Below are positions 49,201-62,320 of a DNA stretch of 64,000 bases, piece after piece (the first letter of the stretch is position 1; each line of letters opens with the position of its first letter). Below the pieces are notes generated by a model, which saw only the letters and a list, made by a program, of their open reading frames with translations, did no database searches and was not told the origin of the DNA. The DNA is taken from the NCBI RefSeq assembly GCF_022581195.2, contig NC_061456.1, forward strand, positions 6,760,501 through 6,824,500. The letters are read 5' to 3'. The translations under genes were made by a program, and so were the position numbers. This stretch comes from Helicoverpa zea (lineage: Eukaryota > Arthropoda > Insecta > Lepidoptera > Noctuidae).

Positions 49201-52200
49201 TCTTATAACTTTGATCCTTTTCTCCGGTGCTGTCGTGCTCTTTCTTTCAGGAGATGATTTGAGAGACTGAGATTCTTGCTTACCTAATTCCTTTACCATG
49301 GTGGGTTGATACTGAGTGGGTTGATGTGACGACTGGATGAGCCGGGCCTGACTGCCAGTACTGCCTGCACTGAGCGTCGATGTCGTGCTGTGGAAGAAAT
49401 TTCACTATAGTTTATGCTTGCATGTCGTGCATGATATGATGTACAGAACCGTGACGGCTTGGACGAAAGTCACGAATTTTTTGTCAAAATTGATGGCTAG
49501 TTTACTTTTTATTTCAATATTTTTCTCCCATCTAAGTATAAGATCATCTTGAAATCAATTCAATATGCCATTCGCAGCACATGGAGCAGGGTAGACTCGT
49601 ACCTAAGCGTGAGATGGTTGGGGGTCCTGCCGAGGCCGCGCTTGGCGGGCGGTGGGGGCTGCTCGTCTTCACCCTCGGACTTGCAGCCGGGGTCGCACTT
49701 GTCGGCGTCGGGCGGCGGCGGCGGAGGCGCGCGTTTCACTATGGTCTCTGTTAGTAGCGTCAGTACGTGTTAGGGTTAAGTTGAAGCTGCATGGTTTTAA
49801 TAATAAAAATTCTCAAGGATACAAAGGTATATGAAGTTAATGATTCGATTAAATTAGTAGTTACTTTACAGAAAGAGTTATTAATAGAAACTGTCTTTTT
49901 CACAACTTTTGAGTTAAGTGAAAGATAGGATAAATATAAGATAGGGCAAATAGACATAATATACCAAAACTAGAAAGCTTACATTTCATTAAGTATAGAG
50001 GTATAGAGACTCGTTAGAGTTGAATAAAAAGGAAAAAACATTTCAGTACTTTTTATGTTAATAGAGAAGTTAATAAATATAAGCTAAAGTAATAGAGTGA
50101 ACTAACCAGTGGCATCACCAAGAGTCTTGCTGCGATGCCTGAAGGCGGGTTCCTCGGGAGGAGGCTCCGGCGGCGGCTCGTCAGCATCCTGAGAGTTCTC
50201 GCGCGATAAGTCGCCTACCTGCAAGAGTATACAAAATACACCCTTAATTCTATCCTACAAATAATGTAAATTCGAAAGCTTGTGATGACATACATTTATA
50301 TGTTTGATTTCTCTTTGGGTGTAATGGTTTGGATGGATATCAATGAAGCTCGGTAGTTACATTGCATTAATTACGAGTTTTCATTAATTCCTACGACTTT
50401 ACATGAATTCTTAGAAAATGTGTTTTTTAATATCTAAGGCAAATAAGTTGAGATGGAATGTACCTAATAGTGTACGTAAGTATACTTATTCTATGGAAGT
50501 ATGGACGTACCTCAATGTTTCCTGCCGATAATCGTTGTCCAGTAGTTTTAGGCTTCTTTGTTTTTCCAAGGGTTTGTGATCCTTGCATTACTTGCACCTA
50601 GGCAAAAATAACAGAAATCTCAATATGCATCCGGATAACTGTTGACTGTCAAAAATAACACATAAGTATTAAAAATCCCGATTCACACGATTTTTCCACG
50701 TCAAAGCCAAAGAAAATACTTGTATTTATTTTGAATATACTGAGATCAGACAACATTTACCGGACAGTAAATAAGCACCAGTCACATATTTACTGTGTAC
50801 ATAAATGTATGAATAAATTAAATACCTGGTGTTTGGGCCTGTCTCGATCAAGAGTGTGCGGCGCTCGGGGCGGCGCCGGCGCAGGCCGCGACGTCGGCAG
50901 TGACATGTTCCGCACGGACTCGCGGATGATCTGCCGGATCGTCTTGAGGAACGCGTTGCGAAAATCCGCCGTACTGTAGAAAAAGGATGCTTGTAGACTC
51001 TTCAACAATCAATCGTTTGATAGATGTTGTGTTGATCACTGACGAATATTGCATTGGTAAACTTTTATACCAATCAAGACAGGTATGAGTAAAATTATAA
51101 ATCCTCAGGTTCAAATATTATAAACCATACTCGCACAAGTAATTTATCATCCAGAAAAACTTAACACGAATACATTTCTATTACTGTCGATCGGATAAAA
51201 GTTCCTGTCAAACTTTAACTGAAATTGATTAAGCAACACAAAGCATCAATTCACCATTATCATTTAAATAGTTTGAAAACTAAAGTCCAACCGGAATGGT
51301 AATCGAATCAATCATAGTTTCAAACTCGCACCTGTTAGACAGGACGTAAACTTTCTCGGAGCGCCGCTGCAGTTGGCTCCGCAAATGAATGAGCTCCCAC
51401 AGGAAATGGCTGTCCATGTCTTTGGCTGAGGAGGCCCGAACTTGCACCTCGGTTACTGGTATCAGTACCTGGTACCTGATAATTTCTACCTCGTTGGAAC
51501 TATTTTTGGATGACACTCCCTAAAATGTTGAACGTAAAAATTATTCAATGTTACTGATACGAAGCGAATTCGATTAAGTAAAAGTGAAGATTGCATACCA
51601 TAAGTTTTTTCTTCTGCCTCAGTCTTTCTTTGCAGAGGAAGACAACAGCCGATTTAAATACAAAGCACATTGCGTGCAACTCCAATCCCTTTTTAATTTT
51701 TCCTAAAAAGTCTGAAATATTTAACCATTCTACTCCACCGTAGTATAACAAATCGCCTGAAAGATTAAAATACAATTATATATTTATAGTATTTTTACCT
51801 TTTTTTTTTTTTTTTACACAAAACTTTGAATTAAATATTAATACTATATCGAATCATTTTTTAATACAGACCAGGACTTAGATCTATAGGTTGCTTGCAA
51901 GACTTTTGATGTTGCCTAAACAAGTGATCAAATATAGCACCATATTCTTCATGTATTCGTTGCATTTCATTAATGTGCTCTGCAACTTTTTCCATGCCTT
52001 TCAGAGCCTCTGAAATTATTTAAAATACAAGATATAACTTTAGTAGAACAACAAACAAAGCAAAGTAGACAACAATATCTAAATGTCAAGGTACTTACCC
52101 ACTAAATGGAGATGCTCCTCCGAATTTACATCAGTCAAATTTCTCAATTGTTGAAGTAAAAGAGGATATTTTAATATCCGCTGAATGGGTTTTATTAAGT

Positions 52201-55200
52201 ACGACTCCAACGTTGATGAATGTTGCTGTTTTGGATTTCGAGCCGCAAGAAACTCTTGTAAAGCTTGATTACCTTCATCTACAATACAACGATAACATAT
52301 TGTTAATCACGCACACAAACAACACCTGCAATAAAACAGACCACAGAAATGTACACTTACTTGGATGTAATACTTTCTGAGCTTTGCTGTGACTAGCACA
52401 GAAAGAACTGTACAATTTGAAATGGTTTACGTAATACAGAAAAGCGTTCCCAACCGCAAAAAGTACGTTCTGAAAGAAAGCATAGACGCTGTAGAAAATG
52501 AAAAAGTATTACACGCTAATACAACAAAAGAATGGTTATTGTGTACCTTGAACTGGTTTGAAAATTCAAAGTGATGGAAGTTAGGTTCAGCCTCAAGCGC
52601 TTCCTCTAAGTTTTGCAGGAATTGTCTTTGGAAAGTCACTATCTCCTGAATATTGCCGAACAAAGCGTTGATCTCGGCGTTTGATAAAAAAGTTTCCTTC
52701 TTGAGGGGCTCCAGGTAGTTTTCCAGTAAGTTGTTCAGGTGCTGGAAGCAATAACGCTCCGTGTTACATTCTACGCGTGTCTGAATTAACATTTAAAGTT
52801 TTTGTTTCAAACTCGATTAAAACGTGTTCAACACTGCTGTTGTACAGGCGTGTGTATCTATAAATATGATGTAAGTAGGAGCTTTAGGTATGTCATTGTG
52901 TAGCTCTAAGTCTTATACTGCATGAAGCATTTCTAGAGCAATTAATGAGTGCTTTGATATTGTAGAACCCTGTATTGTGCAGCAATTAGTGAGTGGCTCA
53001 CTGTATAAATACATTCCAGTGATACAAAAGTTAGTCGTACATACATGTACAGCTGTATATATTTTAGCATTTCGATGTATTCTCGCGTGTAATGAGATCT
53101 TGTCCGGTACTTGATACTGTTTAAAGGGTTTCCTTATAACACTGTTACGCTCGACGTAAAGCCATTACATGAGGTGATATAACAAAACGATCACCATTTT
53201 TTTCTATCTCTATGAGAAGATGCTATCAGACGATAGTAAGCCAGATTTTTATAAGAAAATAAAAATAAATTGCATTGTTTAATAGCTTTACTTTCTCGTT
53301 TGCCTCCATTAAACATCTTGGTTGCGGTTAAAGTTTTTTTATGAATATCACAAAGTAGCTCTAAATTTTAAATTAACCCCATTTAGGATTTATTTTAAAA
53401 GTAACTTTTTAATCGATAGCAGGCAGTTATATCGTTGAGCAGGTGCGACTAGGTTTACAAAGTTTAAAATACGTTTTATAAATCCATCAAAACTTTGGGT
53501 CCGTGATGAATATTTATATGAAAGAAACGACTTTATCTTTCAAATAGTAAAGCTGTTTGAATCTGAAAATTGAATCGTGCGGTAGAAATCAGATTCAGCA
53601 ATCATAACAGCCGTTTATTGAGTTAGGGAGCAGCCTACCCGCAGGAGATCAGGAGTTCCGAATCAAGTCGGAATAACTAGTCGCGAATGTGTCTCCAACT
53701 TGTTAGTTTGTAGATATTATACGGATAACTACTAGTAGTTAGCGAGTGAGCGCAGTTAGTTTTAATTTGAAATGTTATTTACCTAGTTAACAATAAAGCT
53801 GAAATGCGGAAAATATTTGATCAGGTACCTAAATTGGAATTTTCGTTACCATATTCTTACTTCCAATCGTTTCTTTGAAAAATAAAATGGTGCCCATTAT
53901 CTACGAGTAAAATGTATTTTATTGGATACTTTGTACATTAGAAATTGTTTATTTTATTCGTTATTCGCAATTAAGAAGAGACAGACAAATTATACACTTC
54001 TTTGAAAATAAAAGTGAAACACGTAATCTCTACACTAAGAACACATAGCTAGGAACATAGTGGCAAGTCGTGAATCGTGAGTGGTTTCTTACCTTGACAT
54101 AAGCTCGTTCAGTGTCGACGAGTTCCAGGAGTACCTTCTTGAGCTTATCGGCATCGGAGAGGTGTCGCGAGGGCGTGCCGGCCGCGGCGCTGGCCACGCT
54201 GCCGGTGGGGCTGCCGCGCCGAGTCTCTGCCGGCGAGCGGCACCACCCCGTCACCTGCTCGGCACTCTGTCCCACCACACGTTATTGGATCATGCCGAAA
54301 TATAGGACTTTACAATATTCTGGTTCTTGTGTTAGGCCCTAATTTCAGTTTATGTAAGGTAACCTACTCTACGTAAAATCGGTCCCTGGTACATACAGGT
54401 AACTTTTTGTCGTACCAATGACAATGTCTCATGTACTTATTAACATTCTATAAATACATAAGCTCTTACATACCAAATTACAAACTTATTACACCTAAAA
54501 GCGAAGATTAATAAGAAAGAGACACCAATTAAAACAATAGGTACTCCGGAGCAATTAATATAATCTACGTAAACGGACGGGATAGATAACGCCAACATAA
54601 TCTCAGTCACTATTCTAAGAGATATTTTCGGCAATGATAAAATCAATAGATATCTATAAATGTGTAAAGGTAGAGGAAGGGATATAATAGGGGACGCTGA
54701 CTGAATCTCCAGAGACGATTATTATTTTCGAGAGAGACATTACCATGCGGGTACGCTAACGAAATAAAACGGGAATATTCTCGAAGAGCTAGATAATTGA
54801 ATCGGGGATTAAGTCGCAAAGGCGTGCATGTGACGAGCGTGGTAATGTATTTTTTTGTCATTTTGTAAAATACCTTAAGCAGATTTTCGATCTCGAACGA
54901 GTTAGTTCGGGAGCTGACTTTCGGTGGACCAGTGCTGACTGCGTCGCCGTGCCCGTCTTGGTCCGGGCTGTACAACTCCTTACCTGTATTGCATTTTACA
55001 AGTCAATTTCTGCTTTTAAGTTTTTAATGAGTGATATGTTGATTTTTCAAATATGATGTTGCTATGTATGTACACGCAAAATGTAAACTACGAATAAGTA
55101 TGTACTTGGTAGGTCCGTGAAACTCATTACCAATATTGTTTCAAGTAGGTATGTAAATCACAGTTTATATTTATAAGAAACGAAGAAATTGCAAAAGTTT

Positions 55201-58200
55201 TATGAATATCCATCATTCAAGTAGATGGATAACAGTAGGCACAATGTACAGGTAAAATTACCTCGGCATGATAAATACGAAAGACTTTATATAGAGAGAG
55301 ACGCCTCTCGGAGTTTTATTATGTTCTAAACCGGAATTTAAACGTGGGTAAGAGTTTCCCCAAAATCAAAATTGAATGGTTCATTTTGTGTGTTCCCTTT
55401 ACCTTTTACTTAAAACGTTGCTATATCAAATCATATTCTTTATCTCTTTGATATTTGAACCGACTCGATATAGATTTAAGCTGTAAAAATATGTCTTTTG
55501 GCACACATGCTCACGCAGCATTCAGTATAATACTAACGATCTCTCCTCAAATCCTCTTTTAATACGAAAAGATTAAGAATTCTGAAATCAAAATGTTCAA
55601 TAAAACTGGTTTGAAAAGAGATGCTCAGATTTCAATAACATGAGAGGAAATTACACTGTTCGTGATGAAACTTTCATGTAAAGGCCGCTTTATGACAAGA
55701 AGTCACACAATGAGTTTTTGGCCGCGGTAAGTCAACATCGGACACAAGCAAATAGCCCTAGGCGAGGTCGTGGCCTTTATTTAGAGTACCGGTATTTTTG
55801 TTGCAGAATTAGCACAGCAGCGAAAGTTACTATTTTTAACTCATTGTGTTTGAAAGTCATGAAGACATACCACTTAATGGGGGAAAAACCTAAAACTGTA
55901 TGAAGGAACGTACTAAAATGCATATATCCATAAGTATTTTTAACACTGTAGCACTGACATTTTCCTGAAAACCCATTAGACGAATGATATGTTCACTATG
56001 TTTGTCGTAATAAATAGTGTGTTTGCTAGCGTGAAAGCTTTCCATTGTTGGCCAACTGCGATTCGAAGTCAGGTCGCGTCAAGCCGCACTCCGATACTCC
56101 TATAACTGTCATAAAACAAACAACAACTACACGTCGAGTCAATACGTGGTTATAATTGCCTCTTATGTGGCTGGAGCACGAGCCGTGAAATAAATTACTG
56201 CAAACCTTTAGATAGAGCACCAATTTGGATCGGTAACTTTAAATAATGGCCCGCCAACAGAAATGCCTCCAGCTAGAAACAAGAAAGAAAAAGGAGTGGA
56301 AAAAATTCGCAAGGAAATAATAATTCTCAATTTACTTCTTTCATAAGGAAAACTAGGCTGCCTTTCGCAGAACGAATTAAATTTATAATATGACCCAAGC
56401 AGATTTTAACTGCTTTTTCGGGGATTAAAAATGTTTGTCCGTTAAATAGGTCAGCTTTAGAGCTGTAGTGCTAAACATGACTACTTGTAATTAGTTAAGG
56501 TTCTTAGTGCAAAGTAGAAAGCAAAGTGTGGCTATATTATCAGAAGACGTTGCGCTATGTAAACTACCTATTGTTACAAAGTTAATAACACAATCATGAC
56601 GAGCTAGCGCAGCGTTCAATAAGCGTACTGGCATATCTTCTGTATACTAAGGCTTGTGGAACAGTATTTGCCAAGTAGGTACATTGCTATCGTATCGCAT
56701 TCTGATTGTGGCTTTCACAGCATCTGATGATTGTGTATACGGTAAACAATGCTTTCGCTGAACCAGCATAGGTATAAATAACGACAATGAACGGAATCCC
56801 GGCGTGGTAACGATGATCGATAAATAATCCGCATCGTGCGATAGGTAGTTGTTATGCACAAGGCATTACTGGCTGACAGCCACAATTCCAAAATGAAGAT
56901 TCAGGGCTATTCTGTAGCGATGCCAACTATTACGTAAAAGAAAATATTATTGAAGAGTTGCATGCTAAGCATTATAGCATAACAAAATATACAACAGTTA
57001 TGTCATTTGCTTTTATTACTTAATTACATTATTATTCGGTCTCCGTATGATTTATCTTAGTGTAGAATGCAGTGGAGTGCCTAATCGCTTACACAAACAA
57101 GACGATTTATAAACTGAAGATCTATTTATAAGTGTATAAATGTGAATGCTTCATGAAGCAGAAATGTTGTATTCGAAAATAAATGTTTTTCTTATATTGC
57201 ATTACTGAAATAATCACCATGACGTTGCGGTTACTTTCAAATAGCGAGCCAAAGGGGGTAATATAATACAAAACGTAAGCTAAAAACGTTTTGCTAAGTA
57301 AAATGCGTCGTCATCTAAAGTGAAAAATAGAGGCCGTGGGCGGGTCACATGAAAACATGATGAATGAACATAGACCATGTACTGTAGTAGGTATAACATT
57401 AATTTCAATATTCTAATTATTCAAAGTTCAACATAAAAGTTTCAAAAATAGATAAAAGTTAAGGACAGCCGATTGATGACAAAGTCAAACAAAAGGTAGA
57501 TGTTTGCGTAGGTGGTGAGAGTAGTGAAGTGAAGGGCGAGGTGGATGTGGTCGAGTACTCACTCCAGGCGGGCGCGGGCACGATGAGGCCGGATATCATG
57601 TCGTCGGAGATGACTGGCGGCTCGCTGGGAGGCGGCGGGCACACGAGGGAATCGATTATGTCGTCGGTGGCGGCGCGCATCACGCCCGTCAGCTCCGGCG
57701 GCTCCGTGCGCGACGACCTGGGTATAAATCGCTGCTCAAACCGATATCTAAATAACAATCTTCTTCCCAACCATAAAACGGGATTACTCGATTTACAGAA
57801 ACAACACGTGATGTGTTTTTTCTGGATTGTATATGAATGCCTTGCTATTGTGTAGAAAGTTATATAACACACAAAAGTAAATAACACTGTGGGCACCAAT
57901 AACTCGCTTCCAGCGCTAGCATTGCGATTATGAAAATAAAACGAAAACAATTAAGGCAACAACGACATCGCAACTTTGAAATGAAAACGGAATTGAACAC
58001 CACTTTTATGTGGTGATATTACGTTTGGAAAATACGTTAAGTAAAAGTGTACTTTATTTTGCTTTCACTTTTTCCTTTTCCGTTTCACGTTTCACGATAG
58101 CACAGTTAGCTTTGAGCCTATATAGGGTTACATCGGTGTGTAATGTAAGTTACGTAATGCTTTAATTATACGCATAAACTTCACCAGGTTTAACAAGACA

Positions 58201-61200
58201 ATAAAACCGAGCGCCTTCAAGCCGGAAAGGCTTTATACGAGCGGGAAGATGAAACAACTCACAACAATAATAATATCGTGTCGCGAGTGCTTGTTTCGAG
58301 ATGACATTTGTTGGGAAGCATTATTTGAGGCGGCGCGGGTGCGGTAACGTCGAGAGGCTCAATTGCGGTCGTTCACAATGGCTGGTGCGCGGTGGCGGGC
58401 GCCGGAGCCAGGTGGAGGCCGGCGCAGAGCTGCAGGCGGGCACTATGTAGGTCGCAGCGAGCGCTTCAGTAAACTTGTCGCGGCCGCGAAAGGTCAGGTG
58501 TATGAGGGCGGGAAATGCCGATGAACAGGCCTTCCACCCTGCCCCGGCTGCGCGCTCTTTAACTTCCGTTTTATTAGGTGCTAGGCGCCCGCTTTCCTGT
58601 TTGTCAGTGGTACTTCGAATCTCGCTAAATGGGAACGCTGTTCGACCTTTTATATTAAGAAATATTCTCGTCGGTATCTGCTATGAATAATTGTATTTTA
58701 ACGACCTCTCGACGCCGTGCTTCTCGATTAATGAACTCAAACTGTTTCATTGATGTTTCATGCAATTTCAGGAAATTTTGATATAAATTTAAGGATGCAG
58801 ATTGTTAAATTTATTTTATGGCCATAAAAGTACACCACTTTGATAGGTATAAATACCTCATCATCATGACGAGGGACAGTTCCTCTTGCAAAACGCTCTC
58901 CAGGTACATCATATCTAGGTCAGATACGATCGCTCCGTTGATCACCATTATTTCGTCGCCTTTGATTATACCTGACAGAAAAATGAAAAAGACTGTACTT
59001 GGAATGATTGTTCATATTTTTTTCAAATATGGGTTGAACGTGGGTTGAACAGTATATTACAGAGCAACGTAAATTAAAAGTTCAATATCTACTACTCTAT
59101 ACAATTCAAATGTTTCTTATTGCTCTGAAATACGACCGGACGTCATTTAAAAATGCAGATGGATTTGAGACAGTTATATAGAGTAAAAGCAGCGATGAGA
59201 GTATAAAATGAAAGAGAATGCGGCTAGCTGGCGCGTTGCATAAAATATATTATGCAAGCTACAGATTTCGTAGAACTTTTATCACAAGAAATATTATGAT
59301 GTATTTTACTTATAAACTTCAGCGAAATGCAGGCGGTAAAGATGGAAATATAACGTGAGGCGGCGATAAATTACCATTTTGCATGGCGACGCTCTTGTCT
59401 TCGACACGGCTCACGTAGCAGCAGAGCTCGTCTTGTCGCTCGGCGTTCTCAATGAGCTCGGCTTCTACGCTGAAGCCCCACATCTGCTCCAGCGTCGTGC
59501 GTTGTAATTCCACTTGATACAGGATCTTGGCGCACACTTCAACAACTTCGTGTGTGTGCAACTATATAACAATCAATAGCAATGTTACATGCTACGTACT
59601 TGATGATTGTCTAATAATATAACTAAGGTACAGTGTGCTTAGCATTTTGCTAATTCGAAGCGAAAAGAAAAGCTGAGTTCCATTTGGAATTATTTACCGT
59701 TTTGCTCAAATACAGAACTGTTAAAAAGGTCGGGTTTCTCGACCGTGGTCAAAAACATGTGTCAAGTAGGATTTGCAAAACGACACGCTTCATTCTCTAG
59801 TGCCATAAATGGGCAAAACAAACAGCTACCACCGAAGTTATAAATATGAGACATAGGTCTGTTTATTTTGAAGACAAAGTGACAACCCGTCCACATGGAA
59901 CACGGTCGGAAAATTGATGATGGGCTTACTCGGTCCTGTGGGACTAACTAAATAATTAGCCGGAGGATATTCTTGAACAATTTATGTGAATATGACTGAA
60001 AAAGGTAACTTTGAATACCCATATTTTTTTCGAACAGCAAAAAGAAAAATGTATAAATTCATTTTATAAAATTTACATTTTCCTACTTTAAATAACTTTT
60101 CCGAAGTTGTGACTTTTGCATTGTTTGTTCGTGGAGCACGTACCCACCTAAGTATTGTAATTTATTCGTGTGAAAGTATTAAATTGTGGAGTTCTTTTCA
60201 TAAAGAGCCGGTAATTTAATAATTAAGTAGACATCTTTATAGAATACAACCTACTAAATGTACCTACACTAGACACAAAGACAAAATATGTTTTTTATTA
60301 TGAGTGTGACAGACTTGAATAGCTTTTTGTTTAAAATCATGATAAGGGGTAGGTAGAATATAATCCTTGTACTGTCGGACCTCAATCAGTGTAAGCCTTC
60401 CCCGCACAACTACAACGCCTTACTCTAAAACACAATTAAGGAGATTAAGCTACCGACTCTGAAGATTAAATATTATATGTGACATGAATTTCTTAAAACT
60501 GAGCAAGGCCTTAAATAATTTTCTATATCTTTTGTTAACGTTAAGTTTGAACTTGCAGAAATGCTTTGTAACACGTAAGAAGAAACGAAGAAACAACCCC
60601 AAAAGCTTTTACAACAATACAAAAACCCAAAGCATCAATATTTATTTGTTTGAAATCATTTTCGTCCCTCAAAATTTTGTTGTGTTCAGTTTTACCGTTT
60701 ACTCAAAGGATTACGAGATATCCTCACAAATAGAATTCGTTCAAACAACAAGCAAAATGGGATTTAACTTCGTCATATGCATTTCGCATTCGTTGATCCT
60801 AAAGTAACAGTAATATAACTTTTTGATAACCTTTCCACGCTGTGTCGCGTGAAGCCTGTGACGGAATGGGCTCTGTCAGACCCTACTCATGTCAACCTCG
60901 GTCACAAAACATTTTATACTTTTATTTTCACTTGCACGAATGTGTACCTCATATTTATTCTGACTTTACAGTAGCCTCACGTTTGTGTCAAGCACTATCG
61001 TGATTCTAATTAATGAAAAGGCTATCTTTCATATTTGTTTGTGAATACAAATTATGTAGACGAGTTTTTGCCTAAGCGAGGAGTTGATTTTGTTTTTCCT
61101 GTTTGTTTTTATTGTGTACGTAAGTTTAAAAGATCGTCATTTAAAAAAAAAAAACTTATGTTCAGTTTTTTAACAAACTATTAACATAAAAAGTAGGTAA

Positions 61201-61647
61201 CTTAGTTCGAAGCTAGTAGCTACTGCCTGCGTTGGAAATTTTATAAGTTTGATACTTCTTAAATTTTTATTATTGTGTCGTAAAGTTCAAGAAATTATTA
61301 GAAAAATGTTTTTCTTTGCTTATGAAAAACTTTGGAATTTTCAAGATGCTGAAAGTGGTGGAGAAGAGTTAGGGAAAGATATTTTAACTTACGTAGGTTT
61401 CAATGAGATCACTGCGATGTGGCACGAAATAGTTGTGATCTTCCATGTCACGCCTCTTCTTGACCCTGACGAAGTGTTCGAGGGCGTTGAGCGAGCGTCG
61501 TGCGCAGGCGGCGGCGAGGAACTCCTCGACGGACATGCCCTCGCGCACGCCCACCGTGGCCGTGGTGCCCTCCGGCAGCGACACGCGCACGGCTGCCTCC
61601 CCGTCCTCGCGGGACATCTGCTTCCAGCATATCAACATCGGATTGTA
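46103..61647 (-). CDS. sif: Still life (TIAM-type Rac guanine nucleotide exchange factor), C-terminal portion
   Basis: Activates Rac at the plasma membrane. In Drosophila it acts at presynaptic terminals, linking membrane signals to actin. Minus-strand exons, all in phase: 61647 (or 61617)-61393, 59561-59375, 58971-58857, 57717-57563, 54983-54874, 54266-54093, 52741-52547, 52469-52361, 52278-52099, 52009-51872, 51756-51599, 51519-51332, 50973-50826, 50597-50511, 50218-50107 and 49747-49603, then either 49387-48604 or 49387-49284 plus 46278-46103. Counted from the Met at 61617, the long form encodes 1069 residues and the short form 901. Domain order is RBD, PDZ, DH, PH and Pro-rich tail, exactly that of TIAM/SIF. 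The N-terminal exons (PH and coiled-coil region of TIAM proteins) must lie beyond the window. Identity is very secure; the first listed acceptor is not. Confidence 0.95.
46530..46800. other. GC-rich island between sif terminal exons
   Basis: A GC-rich, open-in-several-frames patch in the 2.3-kb interval between the two alternative sif ends. I could not fit it as an exon with good splice sites. It may be regulatory. Confidence 0.35.
48604..49387 (-). CDS. sif: sif long terminal exon, SP-repeat basic tail
   Basis: Acceptor ttccacag. The exon continues in frame for about 261 residues to TAG. It includes a tandem, degenerate repeat of roughly 12 residues ([40 protein letters not shown] and weaker copies) rich in Ser-Pro and Arg-x-Ser sites, and ends with a [15 protein letters not shown] tail. 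Alternatively an internal donor, TTAG|gtaagc at 49284/49283, ends the exon after 35 codons and splices in frame to 46278. Confidence 0.8.
49603..50597 (-). CDS. sif: sif exons encoding the post-PH proline-rich linker
   Basis: Exons 50597-50511, 50218-50107 and 49747-49603. They encode [17 protein letters not shown]..., then a Pro/Glu-rich stretch ([20 protein letters not shown]) and a second one ([14 protein letters not shown]...). These are typical SH3-ligand-like, disordered segments. Confidence 0.88.
50826..51756 (-). CDS. sif: sif exons encoding the C-terminal PH domain
   Basis: Exons 51756-51599, 51519-51332 and 50973-50826. The reading starts [17 protein letters not shown] and continues through [36 protein letters not shown] and [17 protein letters not shown], the helix that closes the PH domain. 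It follows the DH domain directly, as in all TIAM/SIF GEFs. Confidence 0.92.
51872..54266 (-). CDS. sif: sif exons encoding the DH (RhoGEF) domain
   Basis: Exons 54266-54093, 52741-52547, 52469-52361, 52278-52099 and 52009-51872. Conserved blocks are [17 protein letters not shown] (CR1), [60 protein letters not shown] and [11 protein letters not shown] (CR3), then [18 protein letters not shown]. Catalytically important Glu, Lys and Asn positions of the fold appear intact, so I expect an active exchange factor. Confidence 0.95.
54874..54983 (-). CDS. sif: sif linker exon before the DH domain
   Basis: Acceptor aatacag, donor AAG|gtattt. Encodes [20 protein letters not shown] and [16 protein letters not shown], a Ser-rich linker joined in phase to both neighbours. 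Confidence 0.88.
57563..57717 (-). CDS. sif: sif exon after PDZ ([14 protein letters not shown])
   Basis: Encodes [20 protein letters not shown], then [20 protein letters not shown] and [12 protein letters not shown]. Donor gtgagt. This linker is characteristic of insect SIF proteins. Confidence 0.92.
58320..58520. other. GC-rich island in the sif PDZ-linker intron
   Basis: CpG-dense patch within intron 57718-58856, flanked by AT-rich DNA. No exon with good splice signals could be fitted. It is a candidate internal promoter or enhancer. Confidence 0.35.
58857..59561 (-). CDS. sif: sif exons encoding the PDZ domain
   Basis: Exons 59561-59375 and 58971-58857. The first carries [20 protein letters not shown] and [26 protein letters not shown] is the carboxylate-binding loop region. 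The second carries [20 protein letters not shown] and [19 protein letters not shown], the rest of the PDZ fold. Confidence 0.93.
61393..61647 (-). CDS. sif: sif exon encoding the Ras-binding domain
   Basis: Encodes [60 protein letters not shown] and [15 protein letters not shown], the ubiquitin-like RBD that precedes the PDZ in TIAM/SIF. The donor is TAC|gtaagt. Two acceptors keep frame: cacgtag|TAC (exon from 61647) and gaagcag|ATG (from 61617). Neither has a good pyrimidine tract, so the 5' boundary is uncertain. Confidence 0.85.
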
Positions 61648-61980
61648 CTACGTGTTGCATTGCATAGCCACTTTCTTTTTTCTAATCAATTATATCATAT
61701 ATTATTTCAAATGTCAAGGATTATTAATGTTGATAAAATCAACAAAGGCATCATTAACAGACATCGTCAAAACCTACCCTCAGCCATTTATAACTTCTCA
61801 ATATCACAAGTTCCTAGAAGGATGAAAATAGTTTCGGTATGAAATGAAATTCGAAGACGCAACTTAGAACAAACGAAATAGCTAAACTAAATCAACACTT
61901 CAGAGCAAATCCCTATTTCAAATTAAATTATAGCGACTCATGGAGAGCAAATCTCGAGCTCCGCTCACTAGTGCCGACAG

Positions 61981-62010
61981 TTCTATTCAAATAGGGCTAT
62001 TTGAATAGAA
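61981..62010. repeat. perfect 14-bp palindrome arms
   Basis: ttctattcaaatag, a 2-base spacer gg, then its exact reverse complement. A very stable small hairpin in DNA or RNA. Confidence 0.85.
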
Positions 62011-62082
62011 GTGTCAAGACGGGCTTGGATTGGACCTACAAGAGTTTTATTTATAACATAAGTAAGTAGGTACAGTCAGCAC

Positions 62083-62320
62083 CAAAAGTCGATGAACAGA
62101 ATCAACATGACAAAACACCTGTTCACAATAAAATGCCATAAGTTATAGTCGCAACTAGGAAACAAAATAGACTGTACACCAGAAACTTACAAAAGTCATT
62201 AAACACGAGTATTTCAAAAGTATCTTTGCACTAGTATTCCTAAAGTCGCTGCACACCATCTATCCAAATGTCGCTGAACATCATTGTATCAAAAGTCACT
62301 AAACAGCAGTAAATACAAAA
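62083..62320 (+). repeat. degenerate tandem motif array (aaaagtcNctNaaca)
   Basis: The motif recurs about every 30-35 bases: ccaaaagtcgatgaacag, acaaaagtcattaaacac, cctaaagtcgctgcacac, ccaaatgtcgctgaacat, tcaaaagtcactaaacag. An inverted copy (gttcagctacttttggga) follows at about 62383-62400. It looks like the subterminal repeats of a mobile element. Confidence 0.65.

Noticed and set aside
48839..49270. 143-codon plus-strand frame
   Set aside because: It is the antisense shadow of the sif SP-repeat exon.
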